A DNA stretch of 64,000 nt from an uncultured bacterium (GTDB lineage Bacteria; Actinomycetota; Coriobacteriia; Coriobacteriales; Eggerthellaceae): the NCBI GenBank assembly GCA_937890835.1, contig CALADF010000036.1:25762-89761 (forward strand), read 5' to 3'. Below are positions 25,163 to 34,310 of the stretch, one piece after another. Every line of letters begins with the position of its first letter. The stretch's first letter is position 1. The notes beneath the pieces are model-generated. The model saw only the letters and a list, made by a program, of their open reading frames with translations. It was not told where the DNA came from and made no database searches. The translations under genes were made by a program, and so were the position numbers.

Positions 25163-27366
25163 TATGCACCTACCTTCTTAACCGTGACGACGGTCTCCTG
25201 CGTGCAAGCGCCGCCGTAGCCCTCTTCCAAGCGGAAGGGGACGTAATCCATCTGACGCAGACCCACGCCGTACGCCGTGTGCTGGTCAGGCGAGGAGCAG
25301 CCGTAGTGGCTCGGCAGGTACAGCGCGTCCGGGCAGATGCGCTCGGTCACCTTCACACGCGTGCGGCCGCTGGCGTGCTCGTTCTCCACCAGCACCTCGT
25401 CGCCGTCGGAGATGCCCAGCTCGGCGGCGCGATCGGCGTTCATCCACACGCGCTCGAGGCCGTACTCCTTGGTGATGGCCATCAAAGGCTCGATGTTGGC
25501 GGTCTGGGTATGCGTCTGCGTGGACACCTTGCCGCCGATCAGGCGGAACGTGTCCGCGCTCTCGGGAACCTCGACCGCAGGCGCCTTCCACTGAGCCGTG
25601 CGGGGCAGCCCCGCCTTCTCGCAGGCGTCGCTGGCGAACTGGATCTTGCCCGTGGGCGTCTTCCACGAGGGCGTCTTGCCGTAGACGTAGGCCTTCTCGG
25701 GGAAAGCGACCGTGCCGCCGGCCGTGCGCAGCGCCTCAAGCGAAAGCCCCACGGTGCGAAGCTGCGCGTCGGCGAGCTCCTCGACCGTGAACTGGAAGTA
25801 CTCGCCCACGCCGCACGCCTCGGCCAGCTCGCAGAAGATCTGGTCGACCGGGCGCGTGTTGGGATGCACCTTCTCGATGACCTGATCGCGCAGGGTGACC
25901 ACGGGGGTCTTCGCGGAAACGAACTCCGGAAGCTCCAAGCGCTCCAGGTAGCTGGTGTCGGGAAGGACGTACTGGCAGGCCATGCAGGTCTCGCTCATCT
26001 GCACGTCGATGGCGACGGAAAGCTCCAACGACTCGACGCACTCGGCGAGAAACGCCGGGTTCGCGTAGCCGGCCACCATGTTCGACTGGTAGAACAGCAT
26101 GCCTTTGATGGCGCCGCTCTTCGCGGCGTTCGCCGCGTAGGTTGCCACGCCCATGCCCGAAAGGGAAAGCGGGAACTCGCTCGCGCCGTAGATCTTGCCC
26201 TCGGGCTTCGGCACGGACGGGAACTTGTTCGCATCGAGCTTACCCGCCGAGACGCTGGGAAGGAACAGCGCGCCGCCCTCCTGGTTCCAGCAGCCCAGAA
26301 GCGTGTTGAACATGCACAGCGCACGCGCGGTCTCGCCGGAGTTGTCGTAGGAGCAGCCAAACGCGCCGCGCCAGCTTGCCTCGATGGATGAGGCGGGAGC
26401 GGCGGCGGCCAACTCCACGGCGAGGCGCTCGATGGTGGAGGCGTCCACGCCGGTGATCTTCGACGCCCACACGGGGGTGCACCCGGTAAGGTAGGCCGCC
26501 CACTCGTCGAAGCCGACGGAGTTCGCGGCAACGTAATCGGCGTCGTAGAGGTTGCGGTTCACCAGCACATGCGCCATGCCCAAGATGAGCGCCATGTCAG
26601 TGCCGGGATTGATGGGCACCCACTCGTCGGCGAACGCGATGGTGTTGTTGCAGCGCGGATCGACGATGACTATCTTCGAACCCGCCTCGTGCGCCTTCTG
26701 CAGCGCGCGCAGGGCGCTCGGGCGGATGGCGTCGGCGTAGCTGCGGCCGATGAACATCGTCATCTTCGCGTTGGCCACATCGCTGGTGAAATCACTTGAG
26801 CCGATAACCTGGGTGAAGCCGGCGTTCTTCGACATGTTGCACGCAACGCCGTGCGTGTAGACGTTCGCGCTGCCCAACGCGTTCATGAAGCGCGTGGTGT
26901 AGTACTTGCCGGACGGACGCGGGTCCTGCACCATGGCAAGCGCCTCGGGGCCGTGGTTCTCGATGATCTCGTTGATCTTCTCGGAGATCTCGGAGTACGC
27001 CTGATCCCACGAGATGGCCTCGAACTTGCCCTGGGCGTTCTTCTTAAGCGGGTCGGTGAGACGATCCTTCGAGTACGCGATCTGCGCGTAGCCGTAGCCG
27101 CGAGCGCACAGCGTCCCCTCGCAGTACGGATGCGCGACGTCGCCGATCATCTTGGTCAGCACACCGTCTTCCACATACCCCGTAAAGCCGCATTTGCTCG
27201 AGCAAGAGTTGCACAGCGAGTGAGCGGTGCTCGTCGCACGAGCCCACCCCGCTGCCTGCGCCTGCTCCCAGGAGCCGAAGCTCAGAAAGCCCGTGCCCGC
27301 GACGACCGCCGCCACGCCCGCGCTTCCGGCCAGAAAGCTTCGCCTGGTAATAGCGTTTTCTGACAT
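25162..27366 (-). CDS. Tat-exported molybdopterin oxidoreductase, DMSO reductase family
   Basis: A 734-residue catalytic subunit. A twin-arginine signal is at the N-terminus (TRRSFLAGSAG, R8-R9) with cleavage likely after AQA near residue 38. The [4Fe-4S] ligands are C52, C55, C59 and C87 in a C-x2-C-x3-C-x27-C pattern. The molybdenum-contact loop reads YTHGVACNMSKNAG, suggesting C176 as protein ligand. The C-terminal pterin-binding domain has GGKVSTQTHTQ and LPSHYGCSSPD. Length and partners suggest the PhsA/PsrA (thiosulfate/polysulfide) or related branch, but the family in Eggerthellaceae is broad and the substrate cannot be assigned. It acts outside the membrane, reducing or oxidising a respiratory substrate. 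Confidence 0.9.
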   Translation of the reverse strand: MSENAITRRSFLAGSAGVAAVVAGTGFLSFGSWEQAQAAGWARATSTAHSLCNSCSSKCGFTGYVEDGVLTKMIGDVAHPYCEGTLCARGYGYAQIAYSKDRLTDPLKKNAQGKFEAISWDQAYSEISEKINEIIENHGPEALAMVQDPRPSGKYYTTRFMNALGSANVYTHGVACNMSKNAGFTQVIGSSDFTSDVANAKMTMFIGRSYADAIRPSALRALQKAHEAGSKIVIVDPRCNNTIAFADEWVPINPGTDMALILGMAHVLVNRNLYDADYVAANSVGFDEWAAYLTGCTPVWASKITGVDASTIERLAVELAAAAPASSIEASWRGAFGCSYDNSGETARALCMFNTLLGCWNQEGGALFLPSVSAGKLDANKFPSVPKPEGKIYGASEFPLSLSGMGVATYAANAAKSGAIKGMLFYQSNMVAGYANPAFLAECVESLELSVAIDVQMSETCMACQYVLPDTSYLERLELPEFVSAKTPVVTLRDQVIEKVHPNTRPVDQIFCELAEACGVGEYFQFTVEELADAQLRTVGLSLEALRTAGGTVAFPEKAYVYGKTPSWKTPTGKIQFASDACEKAGLPRTAQWKAPAVEVPESADTFRLIGGKVSTQTHTQTANIEPLMAITKEYGLERVWMNADRAAELGISDGDEVLVENEHASGRTRVKVTERICPDALYLPSHYGCSSPDQHTAYGVGLRQMDYVPFRLEEGYGGACTQETVVTVKKVGA

Positions 27367-27409
27367 TGTGTTTCCTCTCTATATATGCACGCGCATCGCT
27401 GACGTAAAG

Positions 27410-28102
27410 TCAGTCGAGCGCGCCGATCGTTTCGCCCTCGGAAACGAGGTTCTTGAGCCAGATGCCCATGACGGCGTCGACGAGGCCTATGTAGAAGCTC
27501 GCGTCATCGTCGTCGATCTTGAGAAGCTGCTGCCGATAGGATTCCAGCCATGCGAAGCGCTCGCGAACGAACGTCAGCGCCTGATGACACATGCCGCTGC
27601 GCAAAAGCACGGCGGTCAAGTCGAGCTCGAGCGCCAGATGGTCGGGGCAGGCGGAGTACTCCTCGGGGATCTCCAACCCCAGCCGGGCGACGAGCTCGCG
27701 CATGTAGCGCGCCGAATCCCCCAGGTAGGCGCCCTCGCTTCTCAGGTACCCATCGCCCGCACGCGACGAACCCGCTGCATACAGCGACTCGATCGGCACC
27801 GCGGAGCCGGGCAGCCCGCCGGTGAAATGACGCGCCGCGAAGTCACGCTTCTCCTGAAAGGTCGGCGGGCGGAACAGCGCCGACACCTCCCCTTCGGATA
27901 GAAACTCCTGAAGCGGGCAGAATCCGCGCCTGCGAGCGAAGCGGGCCTCCTGCGAGCCGAGGGGGCGTTCGTCTTGCAGCGCGCTGCGAACCGCGTCGAT
28001 GAAATCGGGCCACAACGCCTTCGACGTGACGGCCCTCCACTCATCCTCGCTCACCGCGCCGAAACACTTCGCGAACACCGAGAACATCTCATGATGCTCC
28101 AC
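27410..28102 (-). CDS. TorD/DmsD-family molybdoenzyme chaperone
   Basis: A 230-residue helical cytoplasmic protein. The diagnostic segment YSACPDHLALELDL (the E-P-DH-x-x-x-E motif region of TorD-like chaperones) is near residues 145-158. Such chaperones bind the Tat signal and apo-enzyme and delay export until the cofactor is inserted. The GTG at 28102 is the likely start, with GGAGA seven bases upstream; an ATG at 28087 is possible. It sits just upstream of the molybdoenzyme with a 43-bp gap, so it is its dedicated chaperone. Confidence 0.85.
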   Translation of the reverse strand: MEHHEMFSVFAKCFGAVSEDEWRAVTSKALWPDFIDAVRSALQDERPLGSQEARFARRRGFCPLQEFLSEGEVSALFRPPTFQEKRDFAARHFTGGLPGSAVPIESLYAAGSSRAGDGYLRSEGAYLGDSARYMRELVARLGLEIPEEYSACPDHLALELDLTAVLLRSGMCHQALTFVRERFAWLESYRQQLLKIDDDDASFYIGLVDAVMGIWLKNLVSEGETIGALD

Positions 28103-28182
28103 GAGCGGCTCTCCTTTCCCAAGTTCCCGAAAACACGCCGCATCTTAATCTGCGATGCGGAATGGAAAACGATAGAACGCCG

Positions 28183-28902
28183 TTACACCAGCGTGACCGT
28201 GCGGACGATACCCATGTCGATGCACTTCTGGGCGATGTCCTGCCAGTCGATGAACTGGATGGCGCCGTTGGGGCATTGCTCGGCGCAGCGGCCGCAGCTG
28301 ATGCACTTCGTTGAGGTGCGGCTCTCGGTGTCGATGCGCGGCATGTTCCACGGGCAGGCCTGCGCGCACATGCCGCAGCCGATGCAGAGATCGCTGTCCA
28401 CCATGCGGGCGCCGTTCTCCTCGCTCACGTAGATGGCGTGCACCGGGCAGTAGTTCAGGCAGGCGGGGTCGGCGCACTGCTTGCAGTGCTCGACCGTGAA
28501 CTGGCAAGCGCCCTCGCCCTCGCCGAAGGAGCCCTGGCCGGTGTCGGCGCCGGGACCCCAGTTGTAATTGTCACGGACGCGGACGCGCGCGATGTGCTGG
28601 CAGACGCGCCCATCGTTTTTGAGCGTGCACATCATCTCGCAGCGCTGACAACCCGAGCAGCGCGCGCGGTCGGTCACGATGAGCTTGGTCGGCGTCGTGC
28701 GGATGTCGATGCGACCGGAAGCGATGGAGCGCTCGGTGACGCCCCAAGACGCCAGCACGCCGCCGACGACGAGGCCAGCGACGCCGCAGCCGGCCATGGC
28801 CAGCACCTGACGACGGGTCACCGTCTTCTTCGGAGCAGCGGCTCCGCCTTCCTGCTTGCCCGTCTCCTCGACGGGGACGTTGCTGTTGTTAACGTCTGAC
28901 AT
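28183..28902 (-). CDS. Tat-signal polyferredoxin with four [4Fe-4S] motifs
   Basis: A 239-residue protein. Residues ~28-55 form a twin-arginine signal or anchor (VTRRQVLAMAGCGVAGLVVG) after an unusually long polar lead. The remainder carries CSGCQRCEMMC, a second set CKQCADPACLNYCP, then CIGCGMCAQACP and CISCGRCAEQCP, sixteen cysteines for four clusters. It resembles the ferredoxin partners of aldehyde:ferredoxin oxidoreductases and of DMSO-reductase-type enzymes. The gene is divergent from the aldehyde oxidoreductase and reads toward the molybdoenzyme operon with an 80-bp gap, so either complex could use it. The Tat signal implies an extracytoplasmic position, whereas the aldehyde oxidoreductase has none. 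Confidence 0.87.
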   Translation of the reverse strand: MSDVNNSNVPVEETGKQEGGAAAPKKTVTRRQVLAMAGCGVAGLVVGGVLASWGVTERSIASGRIDIRTTPTKLIVTDRARCSGCQRCEMMCTLKNDGRVCQHIARVRVRDNYNWGPGADTGQGSFGEGEGACQFTVEHCKQCADPACLNYCPVHAIYVSEENGARMVDSDLCIGCGMCAQACPWNMPRIDTESRTSTKCISCGRCAEQCPNGAIQFIDWQDIAQKCIDMGIVRTVTLV

Positions 28903-29240
28903 ATTGTTCCCCTCGCTAAGAAAAAGACCGTCTCACCCAAATCCTCTCGCAGCGCAAATGGCGAACATCGTGTTCGCGCAGGCCACCGCACAACGTCTTG
29001 CACCTTACCCGCGCATGGACGACCCTCACCCCCTCTTTAAGGGGCAAATGCCGTTCAACCTGCGGTTTTCCGCTTTTACCCTCAAAGAGGGGATACCCCG
29101 ACCCATGCGAAAACGCATACTTTCGCCAGCTTCAAAAGCGAGCTTTCCCATGCTCGCCGGAGCTTTTTCCCGAGACTCCAAGTCGCAGCGCTTTACGGCC
29201 GCACAACAAGCAGGTAAAGAAGAGATTTGGAGTATGAACA
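28903..29240. promoter_or_regulatory. 338-bp divergent promoter region between polyferredoxin and aldehyde oxidoreductase
   Basis: No gene seen. A 9-bp inverted repeat, CCCCTCTTT (29030-29038) and AAAGAGGGG (29084-29092), and a smaller hairpin CCCC...GGGG around 29030-29044 lie in the half nearer the oxidoreductase. They could be an operator or leader structure. Confidence 0.4.
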
Positions 29241-31394
29241 ATGGCTGACGCTACCAAAGACGCGAAGAAGTCATACGGCTGGACGGGCAAGATCCTCCGC
29301 GTCAATCTGACGACCGGCGACATCTCTATCCAGTCGACCGATCCCTACAAGTCCTACATCGGCGGCATGGGCATCGCCAACAAGATCATGTACGACGAAG
29401 TCCCCGCAGGCACCGATCCGCTGGCTCCGGAGTCCAAGATCGTCTTCGCCGTCGGTCCTCTGACCGCATCCGGCGTTCCGCTGGCAGGACGCACCACCGT
29501 AAGTTTCCTTTCCACCTTCACCACCGACCATCTGGTCGTCGACGCCCACTGCGGCGGCATGCTCGGCGCGCAGATCAAGCAGGCCGGCTACGACGGCATC
29601 ATCCTCGAGGGCGCATCCGAGCGTCCGGTCTACCTGAAGATCGAGGACGACGACGTCAAGATCAAGGACGCGAGCTTCGTCTGGGGCATGGGCACCCGCG
29701 CGACCACCGAGGCCCTCAACCGCCTCGAGGGCAACACCGCCTGCGTCGCCACCATCGGGCCCGCCGGCGAGAACCTCGTCCCCTACGCCTGCATGCTGAA
29801 CTCCCGCAACCACTCCGCGGGCGCGGGCCTGGGCACCATCATGGGCTCGAAGAAGCTCAAGGCCCTCGTGGTGCAGGGCAACGGCTCGGTCAACGTGGCC
29901 GATCCGCAGGCCGTCGCGGAGCTGTCCGATTACATGCTGCGCGAGGTCATCGGCTCCAACAACAACCACGTCGTGCCCTCCACCCAGCAGGAGTGGGCCG
30001 AGTACTACGACAAGGGATCCCGTTGGACCGCGCAGAAGGACCTGTACTGGGAGCTCGCCGAAGGCGGCCCCATCGAGACCGGCGAGCCTAAGCCGGGCGA
30101 GCTGAACACGGTCGGCTACCGCTGCATGAAGTCCTTCAAGGACGAGGGCCCGGAGGCCGAGAAGTACACCATCAAGATGAACGGCTGCCACAGCTGTCCC
30201 ATCCACTGCTACTCCGACATGCGCGTGCCCGCCGCCAAGGATCATGGCGGATTCGAGATCACCGGCAACACCTGCGTGCCGAACTTCCCGTTCACCAACT
30301 ACATGTGCGGCATCCTGAAGGGCATCACGCCCGTGGAGAAGGGCAGCGAGGACGCGCTGATCTGGGACCAGGTCATCGGATCGACTGTGGACGACTTGGG
30401 CCTGTGGTGCAACTACGCGCAGCTCTACCGCGATATCGCCCACTGTATCGCCGCGGGCATCTTCGAGCGCGTTCTTCCCGCCGAGGAGTACGCGATGTTC
30501 GATTGGGACAAGTTCAAGAACAACGACCCCTCCATCATGCCCGAGCTGCTCAAGCACATCGCATCCGGCGAGGGCGAGATGTCCTATGTCGCGCACGGCC
30601 CCATCGTGTGGTGCGAGCGCTGGGATGACATGGGTTGGTTCGACCAAGCGGCATCGTGCTTGATCAACTACCGTGGCTGGCCGGTTCACCACGCGGCCGA
30701 ATGCTACGCCCAGGTCGGTCTGCTCTACAACATGATGTTCAACCGCGACGACATGATCCACTCCGCCGTCAACTTCCAGGGTTGCGGCCTGCCCTTCGAT
30801 CTGAAGGCCCAGATCGCCGAAGAGGTGTGGGGCGGCGCGGACGCATGCGACGCGGACAAGAACTACACCCCCATGAACGAGCACAAGGCCAACTTCGCCT
30901 GGTGGAGCATCGTCACCGACGTGCTGCACGACTCGCTCACCGTGTGCAACTGGGTATGGCCGATGACCATGAGCCCCTCGAAGACCCGCGATTACCGCGG
31001 CGATCTGGACCTCGAGGCCAAGTTCTTCACCGCCGTCACCGGCGAGGAGGTCACCACCGAGGATCTCTACAAGGCGGGCGCGAAGATCATGACCCTGCAG
31101 CGTGCCAACACCGTGCGCGGCATGGTGGGCAAGGACGGGGCCATGGGCTGCAACGACATGCGCAACATCCACGACGTCGCCTGCGAGTGGACCTTCACGA
31201 AGGATCCCGACAAGGCCGCCTTCACCGAGGGCACCGACAAGATGGACAAGGACGACTTCCAGACCGCGCTGACCATGCTCTACCGCACGTTCGGCTGGGA
31301 CGAGACGCTCGGCTGCCCGAACGCGTCGTGCCTGGACTACTACGACATGCCCGACGTGAAAGAGGAGCTGGCGGGCCTCGGCCTTCTGCCGTAA
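29241..31394 (+). CDS. Aldehyde:ferredoxin oxidoreductase family protein (tungsten/molybdenum bis-pterin enzyme)
   Basis: A 717-residue AOR-family enzyme, longer than archaeal AOR (~605). N-terminal pterin-binding parts are seen in WTGKILRVNLTTGDI, YIGGMGIANKIM and GAGLGTIMGSKKLKAL. Three cluster ligands are C316, C319 and C323 (GCHSCPIHC), and the fourth is probably C515 (NFQGCGLPFD), matching the AOR spacing. There is no signal peptide, so it is cytoplasmic. The family oxidises aldehydes to acids with ferredoxin, or runs acid reduction or benzoyl-CoA-type chemistry. The ATG has GGAG eight bases upstream. Likely electron partner is the divergent polyferredoxin, though its Tat signal complicates that. 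Substrate is unknown. Confidence 0.9.
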   Translation: MADATKDAKKSYGWTGKILRVNLTTGDISIQSTDPYKSYIGGMGIANKIMYDEVPAGTDPLAPESKIVFAVGPLTASGVPLAGRTTVSFLSTFTTDHLVVDAHCGGMLGAQIKQAGYDGIILEGASERPVYLKIEDDDVKIKDASFVWGMGTRATTEALNRLEGNTACVATIGPAGENLVPYACMLNSRNHSAGAGLGTIMGSKKLKALVVQGNGSVNVADPQAVAELSDYMLREVIGSNNNHVVPSTQQEWAEYYDKGSRWTAQKDLYWELAEGGPIETGEPKPGELNTVGYRCMKSFKDEGPEAEKYTIKMNGCHSCPIHCYSDMRVPAAKDHGGFEITGNTCVPNFPFTNYMCGILKGITPVEKGSEDALIWDQVIGSTVDDLGLWCNYAQLYRDIAHCIAAGIFERVLPAEEYAMFDWDKFKNNDPSIMPELLKHIASGEGEMSYVAHGPIVWCERWDDMGWFDQAASCLINYRGWPVHHAAECYAQVGLLYNMMFNRDDMIHSAVNFQGCGLPFDLKAQIAEEVWGGADACDADKNYTPMNEHKANFAWWSIVTDVLHDSLTVCNWVWPMTMSPSKTRDYRGDLDLEAKFFTAVTGEEVTTEDLYKAGAKIMTLQRANTVRGMVGKDGAMGCNDMRNIHDVACEWTFTKDPDKAAFTEGTDKMDKDDFQTALTMLYRTFGWDETLGCPNASCLDYYDMPDVKEELAGLGLLP

Positions 31395-31406
31395 GCGGTC
31401 GGCTCG

Positions 31407-31438
31407 TCGCAGCGGCGATCTTCGGGTTGCCGCTGCGA
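31407..31438 (+). terminator. First hairpin after the aldehyde oxidoreductase gene
   Basis: TCGCAGCGGC (31407-31416) and GCCGCTGCGA (31429-31438) form a perfect 10-bp stem 12 bases after the stop codon, followed by TTTCCCC. Confidence 0.55.
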
Positions 31439-31486
31439 TTTCCCCGGTTGCGGCAAGGTTGTCACGCTCTGCCGCAACCGTTCAGC

Positions 31487-31574
31487 GTCAAGCCCGCGGC
31501 GACCTCCCGACATCAGGTCGGGCAGCAAACCCCGCGGCTGCCGCCGGCTGTCAAGCCCCGCGGCGACCTCCCGG
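31487..31574. repeat. Direct repeat of ~23 bp in the hairpin array
   Basis: 31487-31509 and 31550-31574 share GTCAAGCCC and CGCGGCGACCTCCCG, differing by one extra C in the second. The second copy is itself part of a hairpin ending GGCTTGACAG. Confidence 0.7.
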
Positions 31575-31632
31575 CTTGACAGCCCTCAGGAAGCGGGCGG
31601 CGTACCTTGGAAACCACGCCGCCCGCTTGACG

Positions 31633-31682
31633 TGAGCGCTCGATGCAGGCTCTTCCCTCACCTGCATCGAGCGCTCATTTTT
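31633..31682 (+). terminator. Strong terminator before the URO-D-like gene
   Basis: Perfect 17-bp stem: TGAGCGCTCGATGCAGG (31633-31649) and CCTGCATCGAGCGCTCA (31661-31677), 11-nt loop, then T5. It isolates the oxidoreductase transcript from the next gene. Confidence 0.85.
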
Positions 31683-31836
31683 CTCGTCCACAGCGCATCC
31701 GCCGCGCCACATTCGCCACTTACCCCCGGCGAACATCCCACGCCCGTTCGTATGCGTCGAAGCATTCGTACTTTACATAAAAAGTAGTACGATAGTCCGA
31801 CGTGAATTCACGACCGAACGAATGGAGGGAACAGTC

Positions 31837-32871
31837 GTGGTAGAGGGATACAACGAGATCAAACGCATGGTCGAGGAGAAGACGCTCGGCGACAAGCTCG
31901 CCATCACCGGGTGGTACCACTTCCCGCTCGCCGACCCCGTCGCCGATGATTTCTACAACGAGACCATCGACACCGCCAAGCAGGGCGATTGGGATCTCAT
32001 CAAGATCATGACCTGCGGCAACTACATGCCCGTTGCCTACGGGGCCGACTACGAGTTCTCCACCAACCCCGAGAAGTGGGACGGCGTGTTCCACTCCCAC
32101 CCCATCACCTGCGCCGAGGACGCCGCCAACCTGCCCGCGCTCGACGCGACCAACCCCACGCTGGCCGCCGAGGTCGAGGTCGACCGCCGCATCGTGGAGA
32201 CCTACAAGGGCAAAAAGCCCGTGTTAGCCACGCTGTTCGACCCCTTGAGCTGGGTACAGGAGCTCTCCACGCCAATGGAGCCCGAGTGGACGCTCAACCT
32301 CATGCGCACCGATCCCGAAGCGCTGCTGAAGGCGCTCGACGCGCTCGAGAAGACCAACGACGCCTTCCTTGACGCGCTCATCGAAAAGGCGGGCATCGAC
32401 GGCATCTTCCTGGCCACCAAGTTCTCCACCAGCGCGCTGGTCACCCCCGAGGAGCACCGCAAGTTCGTGGTGCCCTACCTCAAGCACCTCGCCGAGAAAC
32501 TCGAAGGCCGCACCTGGTTCAACATGGTGCACGTCCACGGCGATAACGGCCTGTACTTTGACGACCTCATCGACCTGGGATTCCAGGCGTTCAACTGGGA
32601 GTGCGTCGGCATCGGAGACGATCTGACCACCATCGCCGATCTGCGCGCGAAAACCGACAAGGTGCTCATCACGGGCATCGACCAGCGGCGCGATTTCCAA
32701 GGCACCCGCGAAGAGATCAAAGAGCGCCTCGAGGGTCGCTTGAAAGACGCGCTCGAGCAGAACGCCGGCGGCGCGTTCATCTTCGGCCCGGGCTGCACGC
32801 TTCCGCTGACCGTCGACCACTCGATGTTCACCCTCATCGAGGAAGTGGTCCGCGAGGCCGGCCTGCGCTAG
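31837..32871 (+). CDS. URO-D / MtaA-CmuA-like family protein
   Basis: A 344-residue TIM-barrel protein of the uroporphyrinogen decarboxylase superfamily. The decarboxylase RQAGRY motif is absent. Instead MVHVHGDNG (about residues 232-240) and FGPGCTLP (near 316-323) occupy the places where MtaA/CmuA-type methyltransferases bind zinc by H-x-C and a later Cys; here the pair is H-x-H. It probably moves methyl groups between a corrinoid or methyl donor and coenzyme or tetrahydrofolate (inference). The start is likely the GTG at 31837, because GGAGG lies eight bases upstream; the in-frame ATG at 31822 has no ribosome site. It is followed 98 bases later by the cysteine-desulfidase-like gene. Confidence 0.8.
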   Translation: MVEGYNEIKRMVEEKTLGDKLAITGWYHFPLADPVADDFYNETIDTAKQGDWDLIKIMTCGNYMPVAYGADYEFSTNPEKWDGVFHSHPITCAEDAANLPALDATNPTLAAEVEVDRRIVETYKGKKPVLATLFDPLSWVQELSTPMEPEWTLNLMRTDPEALLKALDALEKTNDAFLDALIEKAGIDGIFLATKFSTSALVTPEEHRKFVVPYLKHLAEKLEGRTWFNMVHVHGDNGLYFDDLIDLGFQAFNWECVGIGDDLTTIADLRAKTDKVLITGIDQRRDFQGTREEIKERLEGRLKDALEQNAGGAFIFGPGCTLPLTVDHSMFTLIEEVVREAGLR

Positions 32872-32968
32872 GCCACCCGCACCGTTTGCTTCGCACCACG
32901 CGGGCGACGCGCGAGAAGACGCCGTCGCCCGCCGCTCTTGCAGCCACATCTAACCAAAAGGAGGAGCA

Positions 32969-34282
32969 ATGACTGCAGGTTCTACCGACGAGCGCGGAAT
33001 AAAGACGCAGGTCAGCGCGGAGACCTACCAGGCTTTCGTTGACATTTTGCACCACGAGCTGGTCGTAGCCACCGGCTGCACCGAGCCGATCGCCGTTGCA
33101 TACGCCTCGGCGCTGGCAACTAAAACGCTCGGATCCGAGCCCGACCGCTGCGTCGCCGCGGTAAGCGGCAACATCATCAAAAACGTCAACAGCGTGACCG
33201 TTCCGAACACCGGCGGCATGCGCGGCGTGAAGGCATCGGTCGCGGCGGGCGTGACCGTCGGCAACTCCGACAACCTGCTCGACGTGCTCGGCGACGTCGA
33301 CGACGACGGCCGCGTGCGCATTCAGGAGTATCTGAGCAACCACGAGATCAAAGTGAAGATCGCCGAAACCGACGAGCCGTTCTACGTGAGCATCCACGCC
33401 TACGCAGGCGACGACTTCGCCCACGTCATCATGGATAAATCCCACACCAACGTGGCGTTCGTCGCTAAAAACGGCGAGGTCATCCTCGACGCGCGCGAGG
33501 ACGGCACCGCCGAAACCGAGCGCACCCGCGAGTACCTCAACCTCGCCGATATCGTGGCATTCGCCGAGCACGCAAACCTCGAAGACGTGCGCGGGGTCCT
33601 CGAGCGTCAGATCGAGTACAACTGCGCCATCGCCGAGGAGGGTTTGAAAAACGACTGGGGAGCCCGCGTCGGCAAACTCTACCTGACCAGCTACGACAAA
33701 GAAGACGTGCTCATCTGCGCCAAGGCCGCAGCCGCCGCGGGCAGCGACGCGCGCATGAGCGGCTGCCCCATGCCCGTGGTCATCGTCTCGGGCAGCGGCA
33801 ACCAGGGCATCACCGCATCGGCGCCCATCGCCGTGTACGCCAAGGAGTACGACGTCGATCACGACACCATGCTGCGCGGGCTCATCATCGCCGATTTGGT
33901 GAGCGTCTATCAGAAAATGGGCATCGGGTGCCTGTCGGCGTTCTGCGGAGCGGTGAGCGCAGGCACGGGCGCCGCGGCGGGCATCGTCTACATGCTCGGC
34001 GGCGACATGGAGGACATCGAGCACACCATCGTGAACGCGCTCGGCGTGGTGTCCGGCATGGTATGCGACGGCGCGAAGCCCTCATGCGCGGCGAAGATCG
34101 CCGCATCCGTCGAGAACGGCATCTTCGGCTACCGCCTGTTCAAGAATGGCAACCAGTTCATCGCAGGCGACGGCATCGTCACCATGGGCGTCGACGAGAC
34201 CATCCAAAACGTCAGCCGCATGGCGCGCGAAGGCATGCGCCAAACCGATCATGAGATCCTGAGCATCATGATCGGCGAGTAA
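32969..34282 (+). CDS. L-cysteine desulfidase / UPF0597 (CyuA, serine dehydratase alpha-like)
   Basis: A 437-residue protein of the UPF0597 group, which decomposes L-cysteine to pyruvate, ammonia and sulfide, or acts on serine, using a [4Fe-4S] cluster. Candidate cluster cysteines are in VATGCTEPIAV (near 37), MSGCPMPVV (near 270), IGCLSAFCGA and CDGAKPSCAAK. The glycine-rich GSGNQGITASAPIAVYAK segment is the most conserved stretch of the family. A strong AAAAGGAGGAGC ribosome site precedes the ATG. Production of sulfide and pyruvate fits an amino-acid-fermenting anaerobe with peptide import genes nearby. Two terminator hairpins follow. Confidence 0.88.
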   Translation: MTAGSTDERGIKTQVSAETYQAFVDILHHELVVATGCTEPIAVAYASALATKTLGSEPDRCVAAVSGNIIKNVNSVTVPNTGGMRGVKASVAAGVTVGNSDNLLDVLGDVDDDGRVRIQEYLSNHEIKVKIAETDEPFYVSIHAYAGDDFAHVIMDKSHTNVAFVAKNGEVILDAREDGTAETERTREYLNLADIVAFAEHANLEDVRGVLERQIEYNCAIAEEGLKNDWGARVGKLYLTSYDKEDVLICAKAAAAAGSDARMSGCPMPVVIVSGSGNQGITASAPIAVYAKEYDVDHDTMLRGLIIADLVSVYQKMGIGCLSAFCGAVSAGTGAAAGIVYMLGGDMEDIEHTIVNALGVVSGMVCDGAKPSCAAKIAASVENGIFGYRLFKNGNQFIAGDGIVTMGVDETIQNVSRMAREGMRQTDHEILSIMIGE

Positions 34283-34310
34283 AGGAGGCTATCCCCTACT
34301 CGACCTTACG

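Larger units (their letters stand above)
31395..31836. other. 442-bp intergenic hairpin array, no gene seen
   Basis: Five consecutive hairpins are packed into about 270 bases: 31407-31438, 31445-31480, 31548-31582, 31591-31628 and 31633-31677. A ~23-bp sequence (GTCAAGCCCGCGGCGACCTC and following) is repeated at 31487-31509 and 31550-31574. The last ~150 bases are AT-richer and carry the promoter for the URO-D-like gene. Confidence 0.7.

Noticed and set aside
29241..31394. Benzoyl-CoA reductase subunit (BamB type)
   Set aside because: Same superfamily, but no other bam-like subunits are present near the gene, so I keep the general AOR family call.
31822..32871. True uroporphyrinogen decarboxylase (HemE)
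   Set aside because: The N-terminal RQAGRY motif is missing and the histidine/cysteine pattern fits the methyltransferase-type relatives.
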